A stretch of 34,348 nt of DNA from a virus: positions 1-34,348 of IMG/VR virus record IMGVR_UViG_3300020470_000093. One strand, 5' to 3'. Positions 30,916-34,348 of this stretch are shown here, piece after piece (the stretch's first letter is position 1; the number at the start of each line of letters is the position of its first letter). The position numbers were made by a program, and so were the translations under genes. The notes below the pieces were generated by a model that saw only the letters and a list, made by a program, of their open reading frames with translations, was not told the DNA's origin and made no database searches.

Positions 30916-30944
30916 GATATACTCTCACAGGATTTCGAGGTCAA
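30916..30944 (-). promoter_or_regulatory. Sigma70-type promoter for the tRNA cluster
   Basis: TTGACC (30944-30939), 17 bases, TATATC (30921-30916) on the minus strand. The -10 hexamer is identical to that of the promoter at 23609. It drives the small gene 30909-30691 and then five tRNA genes. Confidence 0.75.
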
Positions 30945-31097
30945 GCCAGAAGTGTGGGTGGCGAGATTGAGCTATTTTTTATACAAGTTGTAAACTTATT
31001 ATATTTTTTTCATTTTTCGAGAGATCCTAAAAATATATAATAGAATATAACATTGTTCATAAAAGTCGCTAGTTTCCTGAACGAGGATGGGATTCTC

Positions 31098-31126
31098 TTG
31101 ACATGTCGAGGAGTTGTCGCTAGATG
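31098..31126 (+). promoter_or_regulatory. Possible promoter for a structured RNA
   Basis: TTGACA (31098-31103) is a perfect -35 hexamer; 17 bases later TAGATG is a poor -10. A start near 31133 would fall at the base of the first stem-loop. Weak evidence. Confidence 0.3.
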
Positions 31127-31130
31127 GGTG

Positions 31131-31172
31131 ACTCCCGAGCGGTCTCCTTTCCCGCTCGAAGACTCAGGGAGT
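31131..31172 (+). ncRNA. Bulged stem-loop, same architecture as 30585-30627
   Basis: Left arm ACTCCC-GAGCGG (31131-31142) is continuous. It pairs with CCGCTC (31152-31157) and GGGAGT (31167-31172), with a 9-base loop and a 9-base bulge. Two elements with this same plan lie on either side of the small gene at 30691-30909. Confidence 0.45.
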
Positions 31173-31197
31173 TTGCGTGTGTTCTCCTGAGTGATTA

Positions 31198-31262
31198 TGA
31201 GAGCCAGGTCCCGCACCTACCTTGATTGAGGAATCCGGTATTGAGGTTGGGCCTGGCTCTCA
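31198..31262 (+). ncRNA. Long stem-loop
   Basis: An 11-bp perfect stem (31198-31208 with 31252-31262, TGAGAGCCAGG/CCTGGCTCTCA) closes a 43-base internal region with weaker pairs (TCC/GGG, ACC/GGT) and the direct repeat ATTGAGG. It may be a small RNA or a processing site. Its start shares TATGAGAGCCAG with 32307-32318. Confidence 0.45.
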
Positions 31263-31463
31263 CACAAATTCAGATTTTCCAAAAATTATTACAAATCGCG
31301 ACCGACCCCTATCATGTGGGCGCAGACGCCTACGCGCGCGAGAGGGTCCTACCCTTTTCTCAATGTTTTCAATCACTTAGCACAAAAGAAACACACCCAA
31401 ACTCCCACTAAGCCACTGAAAAACAACGAGAATCTGCCTCTAATCGAGAGAACCGATCACACT

Positions 31464-31502
31464 AATCGAAACGATTGATTAGCCAGCTTCAATCAATCGG
31501 CT
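31464..31502. repeat. Nested inverted repeats
   Basis: AATCG-AAA-CGATT (31464-31476) is followed by CGATTGATT (31472-31480) and its inverse AATCAATCG (31491-31499). The outer AGCC/GGCT (31481-31484, 31499-31502) adds a competing pair. Possible operator or origin element upstream of the right-end genes. Confidence 0.45.
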
Positions 31503-31584
31503 AAAAGGGGTTCCAGCAGCAACGGACACACACCAGCCGGTCAACCTCGACTCCGGCAACGCCCAAGCTGTAACTGAAAACCAA

Positions 31585-31600
31585 GGGTTGTCGTCAACCC
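31585..31600 (+). repeat. GGTTG-CAACC hairpin repeat, 18 bases before a start codon
   Basis: Six-bp stem GGGTTG/CAACCC with loop TCGT; the centre is not palindromic. The 3' end is 18 bases before ATG 31619 and 7 bases before its GGAG. Confidence 0.8.
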
Positions 31601-31618
31601 GCAAGATTGGAGCTAGAC

Positions 31619-32239
31619 ATGGCTAAGTTTGACAAAGACGCATTTCTCCTCGCATCGGCCAAGGTTGGCGCACATGGCAGGGCAATCGACAAGCTGCACA
31701 ATAAAGCAAGTGCAGACAAGGCGGCATGGGCTACGCAAGCCGCTGCCGGTATCCAAGAAGGGCAGTTGACTATGGATGAAGTCAAGCGCCAGTTGATTGT
31801 CGATACGTTCATGGCCCTGCCTAAGTCGCAGCAGGAGGATATCTTTGATCCCGATAGCGTTTCCAACTTCAAGGAATTTGTTGGCCAAACCGTCAACGGA
31901 TGGTTCCACGATCTTCGCCGCTGCGTTGAAGCTGGCCCCGCCTTTATCAAGCGGGTTGCGGATGGCGAAGCTGTCACTACTGTTCGCCGCGAAACTAATG
32001 CAACACAAGGCAAGGGTGCTAAGGGCAAGGGAGCGCCTAAGGCGAAGCAAGCCAAGCCGCTGCCGACTATGGCGGAAGCTACCGCTGCCTTGCGGGGATA
32101 TGTGCAAGCTGCCACGGCGGATACGGCCAAGGCAATGGCGCTCGCCAATAACGCCGAATTGGCAGGCCTGATTGCCGATATCGGCAAGCTTCAGGCCAAG
32201 GTGGAAGCCGAAACGGCCAAGCTGGCCAAGGTGGCTTAA
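31619..32239 (+). CDS. Lysine/alanine-rich protein of unknown function
   Basis: ATG 31619 with GGAG seven bases upstream gives 206 residues. Residues 1-125 are helical and ordered (AKFDKDAFLLASAKVGAHGR, then FVGQTVNGWFHDLRRCVEAG). A basic hinge follows (GKGAKGKGAPKAKQAKP). The last 60 residues are an alanine-rich helix likely to form a coiled coil. The basic hinge suggests nucleic acid contact. It is the first gene of the right-end block and the first to carry the hairpin repeat in its leader. No family is recognised. Confidence 0.72.
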   Translation: MAKFDKDAFLLASAKVGAHGRAIDKLHNKASADKAAWATQAAAGIQEGQLTMDEVKRQLIVDTFMALPKSQQEDIFDPDSVSNFKEFVGQTVNGWFHDLRRCVEAGPAFIKRVADGEAVTTVRRETNATQGKGAKGKGAPKAKQAKPLPTMAEATAALRGYVQAATADTAKAMALANNAELAGLIADIGKLQAKVEAETAKLAKVA

Positions 32240-32251
32240 TTCCAACGGGAT

Positions 32252-32273
32252 GCGGGGTTGATGTCAACCCCGC
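32252..32273 (+). repeat. GGTTG-CAACC hairpin repeat, after a stop codon
   Basis: Nine-bp stem with arms GCGGGGTTG and CAACCCCGC and loop ATGT. It begins 12 bases after the stop at 32239. The outer GC pairs differ from other copies but still pair. Confidence 0.85.
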
Positions 32274-32275
32274 CT

Positions 32276-32312
32276 CTCATAAGAAGGCTTGCTAGGCGAG
32301 CCTTCCTATGAG
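32276..32312 (+). other. Long imperfect hairpin
   Basis: CTCATA, GAAGGCT and GC pair in order with GC, AGCCTTC and TATGAG across two single mismatches and a TAG loop. It follows the hairpin repeat at 32252 after 2 bases. No T-run follows, so RNA processing or stability is more likely than termination. Confidence 0.6.
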
Positions 32313-32355
32313 AGCCAGAGTCAAAATCTGAGCGTGTCTCTGGACCTGGTTCTGG
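32307..32355 (+). repeat. Intergenic direct-repeat segment
   Basis: TATGAGAGCCAG (32307-32318) also occurs at 31196-31207. CTGGTTCTGG followed by (A/G)GGCG (32346-32360) recurs at 32597-32610. These non-coding spacers therefore share modules. Confidence 0.55.
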
Positions 32356-32386
32356 AGGCGAGGGCGGCTGCCCGAAGCAAATTCGG

Positions 32387-32400
32387 GGTTGACGTCAACC
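32387..32400 (+). repeat. GGTTG-CAACC hairpin repeat, 18 bases before a start codon
   Basis: Exact GGTTGACGTCAACC; two G-T pairs can extend the stem. The 3' end is 18 bases before ATG 32419 and 4 bases before AGGAG. Confidence 0.85.
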
Positions 32401-32418
32401 TTTTAGGAGATCGAAGCA

Positions 32419-32574
32419 ATGATTTATGTCCATTTCGAAACGGCGGGTCGCGTCTATGTCTATGGTCCGTTTGATACGGAAACCCAAGCTAAAGCGGCGG
32501 CGGATAAGGTAGGTTTGGGGGATCATGTGAGGATCGTCGAAACCTATATGTGTCACGCGAGCGAACTGGCTTAG
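32419..32574 (+). CDS. Small hypothetical protein
   Basis: A 51-residue frame (MIYVHFETAGRVYVYGPFDT..., ending CHASELA) starts at ATG 32419 with AGGAG ten bases upstream. The pattern of short strands (IYVHF, VYVYGPF), a helix (ETQAKAAADKVG) and a strand (HVRIVETY) looks like a compact alpha/beta fold. It is flanked by the hairpin repeat upstream and an intergenic repeat plus a terminator downstream. Family unknown. Confidence 0.7.
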   Translation: MIYVHFETAGRVYVYGPFDTETQAKAAADKVGLGDHVRIVETYMCHASELA

Positions 32575-32625
32575 GGACCGGTTGCTGAGTTTGGCTCTGG
32601 TTCTGGGGCGCGGCCTAAGGTGGAT

Positions 32626-32648
32626 ATTCCCAATAGTTGGGAATTTTT
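32626..32648 (+). terminator. Intrinsic terminator
   Basis: ATTCCCAA (32626-32633) pairs with TTGGGAAT (32637-32644) over a TAG loop and is followed by TTTT. It ends transcription of the 51-residue gene. The next gene then needs its own promoter; TATACA (32673-32678) is a possible -10 with no clear -35. Confidence 0.75.
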
Positions 32649-32679
32649 CCCGATGTTTGGCCATGTCCGATTTATACAA

Positions 32680-32698
32680 AAGGTTGACGGTCAACCTT
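32680..32698 (+). repeat. GGTTG-CAACC hairpin repeat, 24 bases before a start codon
   Basis: Arms AAGGTTGAC and GTCAACCTT flank one extra G, so as RNA the loop is ACGGT and the DNA symmetry is odd. The AA/TT extension pairs. ATG 32723 follows after 24 bases. Confidence 0.85.
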
Positions 32699-32722
32699 AA
32701 ATTACAAAGCGAGGTAATTAAG

Positions 32723-32926
32723 ATGCGCGGGATTGTTAGCTTCTTGTTCTACGGTTTCACCCTTCTGACGGTTCTGGGTTTCATTCTGGCTCTGCTCAAT
32801 GCGGACGTGAATGGCAACTTCGTAGACGGTGATCTGACTACCGCATCTGTCCTGTTTTCCCTGTGTGGCATCTTTGGCGCATTCGGATGCTTCCTGATCG
32901 CCGAAGGTGAGAAAATGGAAGGTTGA
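32723..32926 (+). CDS. Small two-span membrane protein
   Basis: The 67-residue protein starts at ATG 32723 with GAGG ten bases upstream. It has two hydrophobic helices: residues 5-25 (FLFYGFTLLTVLGFILALL) and 40-62 (ASVLFSLCGIFGAFGCFLIA). The short loop between them is acidic (NADVNGNFVDGD). The stop codon TGA (32924-32926) lies inside the next hairpin repeat. Holin-like by shape but far from the endolysin gene; it may instead act on the host membrane early in infection. Confidence 0.7.
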   Translation: MRGIVSFLFYGFTLLTVLGFILALLNADVNGNFVDGDLTTASVLFSLCGIFGAFGCFLIAEGEKMEG

Positions 32927-32934
32927 CGTCAACC
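32921..32934 (+). repeat. GGTTG-CAACC hairpin repeat containing a stop codon
   Basis: Exact GGTTGACGTCAACC. Its TGA is the stop of the membrane protein gene. The 3' end is 22 bases before ATG 32957 and 12 bases before AAGGAG. Confidence 0.85.
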
Positions 32935-32956
32935 CTCAAAACCAAGGAGAACTGCA

Positions 32957-33157
32957 ATGTGTGCAATTCCACAACCCGCCGAAGATTGGCCCTGCCAAGC
33001 GATGTATCACGAGGACGACGAAAGCGGCATCATGAGCCTGATGTTCGAGCGGCCTCTGACACACGCCGAGCGCCTGGAGGTGCGTGAAGGCATCATGGGC
33101 AACTCCCATTGGGCCGACGAGCAAACCCTCATCATCGTGAGTCTGGAGACCGACTGA
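32957..33157 (+). CDS. Small hypothetical acidic protein
   Basis: The 66-residue protein (MCAIPQPAEDWPCQAMYHED...) starts at ATG 32957 with AAGGAG seven bases upstream. It has two cysteines near the N-terminus, a helical middle (RPLTHAERLEVREGIM) and a final strand (QTLIIVSLE). Its TGA overlaps the ATG of the next gene (TGATG), so the two are coupled. Function unknown. Confidence 0.7.
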   Translation: MCAIPQPAEDWPCQAMYHEDDESGIMSLMFERPLTHAERLEVREGIMGNSHWADEQTLIIVSLETD

Positions 33158-33768
33158 TGGAATACGCAACACACCAAGATAGCGACAACCGCTGGTGGCC
33201 TGTGGTCAATGGCAACGTGGTAAAACCTCCGCTCAGCGATGGGTTCGTCTATGAGAAGTTCGCGCTCAATCTGGCCAAGACGTATGCCGAGCTTGGTATC
33301 GACAAGGCCGCTACGGTCGAGAAGTTCAAGTTCCCTGAGGGGACACCGATGGTGCGGACGATGCCTGATCCGCAAAAGCCGAGGACCGGCTTCGAGATTG
33401 TCGCCGAGGGCGACAATCCGGCGATGCCTCGTGTCACCGAGTTCGCATTGGTTGACGTCAACCCCTCGGCTATCGACTACGACATGCCTGCCGAGTTCGA
33501 CATGTCCACCAGCAAGGGGACCACGCCCCTGATCTGCTGCACGATGTTGCAGCCTCAGACCGAAGCCGATGTCGTGCCTATCGAAAAGGTCCGGCTGATG
33601 AATGCCCGTGCCTCGGTCAAACCGGACAGGGTTGACGTCAACCTTTCCCCTTACGACGAGGGGATGAACGCAGCAATCAACGGCAAGGGCATCAAGTCCT
33701 GCCCCTACCCCAAGGCCGACGCCTCCAATCACAACGAATGGATGGACGGTTTCTTCTTCGACGAGTGA
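33157..33768 (+). CDS. Protein with C-terminal RMF-like domain
   Basis: The 203-residue protein starts in a TGATG overlap with the previous gene. Residues 1-155 are not recognised. The C-terminus (about 165-203) has YDEGMNAAINGKGIKSCPYP followed by a W and G-F-F, the same order of residues as ribosome modulation factor (Y..G..A...G....CPY......W..G). RMF binds 30S/70S ribosomes and forms inactive dimers. The domain could target ribosomes, but RMF-like sequences in phages also include small proteins with other roles. Two copies of the hairpin repeat lie in the gene, both read as VDVN (residues 99-102 and 159-162). Confidence 0.65.
   Translation: MEYATHQDSDNRWWPVVNGNVVKPPLSDGFVYEKFALNLAKTYAELGIDKAATVEKFKFPEGTPMVRTMPDPQKPRTGFEIVAEGDNPAMPRVTEFALVDVNPSAIDYDMPAEFDMSTSKGTTPLICCTMLQPQTEADVVPIEKVRLMNARASVKPDRVDVNLSPYDEGMNAAINGKGIKSCPYPKADASNHNEWMDGFFFDE
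33450..33463 (+). repeat. GGTTG-CAACC repeat inside the RMF-like gene, first copy
   Basis: Exact GGTTGACGTCAACC, in frame as VDVN. Flanks add no further pairs. Confidence 0.85.
33630..33643 (+). repeat. GGTTG-CAACC repeat inside the RMF-like gene, second copy
   Basis: Exact GGTTGACGTCAACC, in frame as VDVN just before the RMF-like domain. G-T and A-T flanks lengthen the stem by two pairs. Confidence 0.85.
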
Positions 33769-33780
33769 AAGGAAAAGCTC

Positions 33781-34348
33781 ATGTTCGACAATCTCGAAAG
33801 TTCGATGCTCAAGATCATCCGGCCCCAGTCCCAGAAGCCCGAAGAGTTGCTCGCCCTGATCGAGGACTACGAAACAAACCGAGTCAAGTATCTGAACCTC
33901 GACACCATCGAGGACTACTCGGGGGACCTGTGTCTGGTGAAGCTCCGCAGTCTCGAAGAGGTGATCGGTATTTCCAAGCTCAGTTCAGGCTACTTCTCGA
34001 CGGTCTACGAGGTGGACGACCTCACGGTCCTGAAACTGACCAAGGGCCGTGAGGACGCCGCCTATGACGCCTTCGCCAAGTTCTGCATGAACAACCCTTC
34101 CAAGCACCTCCCCAAGATCACTTGGGCAGGACAGGTAGGCAATCGGTCGGGCTACCTGATCGAACGACTGATCCCCTATGAGGGTGAAATGGCCACGCTG
34201 GTCTCGTCCATCATGCGCCTCAAGCTGATCGAGGCTGGTGCAGATTCGGCAAGCCGTAATGGCCACAGTTCGGCAGAGGGCCTGGACCGTCTGCTGCAGC
34301 CGACCTTCCTTGGTCCGGAGCTTGATACCGCCGCGCACCTGCTCGCTC
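33781..34348 (+). CDS. Protein kinase-like protein, partial
   Basis: The frame runs from ATG 33781 (AAGGA about nine bases upstream) past the right edge; 189 codons are visible. Residues 66-87 look like a kinase nucleotide-binding lobe: SSGYFSTVYEVDD has the G-x-F-S-x-V-Y pattern of a glycine-rich loop, and TVLKL supplies the expected lysine (K85). GYLIERLIPY (about 125) would be the hinge strand. The catalytic lobe is beyond the edge or not yet seen. Phage kinases of this sort modify host proteins early in infection. It follows the RMF-like gene after 12 bases. Confidence 0.5.
   Translation, partial: MFDNLESSMLKIIRPQSQKPEELLALIEDYETNRVKYLNLDTIEDYSGDLCLVKLRSLEEVIGISKLSSGYFSTVYEVDDLTVLKLTKGREDAAYDAFAKFCMNNPSKHLPKITWAGQVGNRSGYLIERLIPYEGEMATLVSSIMRLKLIEAGADSASRNGHSSAEGLDRLLQPTFLGPELDTAAHLLA

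Larger units (their letters stand above)
30910..31618. other. Non-coding region of about 700 bases with structured elements
   Basis: No convincing gene is visible. The first part (about 30965-31065) is very A+T-rich. Then come a bulged stem-loop (31131-31172), a long stem-loop (31198-31262) and nested inverted repeats (31464-31502), ending at the first right-end hairpin repeat (31585-31600). Short open frames here on both strands lack ribosome sites and run across the stems, so they are probably accidental. The region separates divergent minus-strand tRNA and plus-strand early-type transcription, which suits a control region or origin. Confidence 0.6.

Noticed and set aside
31010-31216. A 68-codon minus-strand frame
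   Set aside because: It runs through a bulged stem-loop and A+T-rich DNA and its sequence is not protein-like.
31226-31411. A 61-codon plus-strand frame
   Set aside because: No ribosome site, begins inside a stem-loop, and no ordered pattern.
31585-33643. CRISPR array reading of the repeats
   Set aside because: Spacing is irregular (about 110-520 bases), repeats are too short, genes lie between them, and no cas gene is present.
32387-33643. Repeats as promoters, since TTGACG resembles a -35 hexamer
   Set aside because: No -10 hexamer lies 16-18 bases away from the copies checked in this range, on the plus strand.

Overview
The whole window is a stretch of a tailed double-stranded DNA phage genome of siphovirus type. 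Evidence is a complete lambda-like late module: terminase, portal, protease, HK97-type capsid, connector proteins, a tail tube protein, a 1571-residue tape measure and homologues of lambda M, L, K, I and J. A replication gene set, lysis enzymes, tRNA genes and a cluster of small early-type genes complete it. No host chromosomal gene and no integrase is visible. The host cannot be read directly. SleB-type and amidase wall hydrolases, sigma70-like promoters and codon use fit a Gram-negative, possibly alphaproteobacterial, host; this is inference.

Layout. From 23.57 kb leftwards to 1, almost everything lies on the minus strand: large terminase with an intein (23567-20805), portal, protease-scaffold, decoration protein, major capsid, four connector/neck genes, major tail protein, tape measure, M, L, NlpC/P60, JAMM protease, I, a metallophosphoesterase, a GIY-YIG endonuclease and the tail tip protein J, cut by the left edge. 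One cassette on the plus strand (12781-14219) interrupts this block. It carries a ribbon-helix-helix protein, the G and GT tail chaperones with a programmed -1 frameshift, and a probable neck protein. From 23.67 to 27.07 kb the plus strand holds a putative small terminase subunit, a prim-pol/helicase and a dCMP deaminase. From 27.07 to 29.68 kb the minus strand holds small membrane proteins, two MazG-related proteins and an amidase endolysin, divergent from a SleB hydrolase. A minus-strand tRNA cluster (Leu, Leu, Tyr, Ser, Ser) follows at 30.1-30.6 kb, then about 1 kb of structured non-coding DNA. From 31.6 kb to the right edge there are small plus-strand genes, including an RMF-like protein and a kinase-like protein.

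The most unusual signal is a family of short inverted repeats with core GGTTG-NNNN-CAACC. Seven copies lie in the last 3 kb, four of them 18-26 bases upstream of start codons. One more copy lies 18 kb away inside the plus-strand tail cassette. Arms vary in a compensating way while the central bases break DNA symmetry, which points to an RNA hairpin rather than a plain DNA operator. Other notable items are a class 3 intein in the terminase P-loop, a phosphoesterase carrying a homing-endonuclease-type repeat, two Leu tRNAs with short variable loops, a hairpin that buries a start codon, and strong terminators placed directly after the two most abundant virion proteins.
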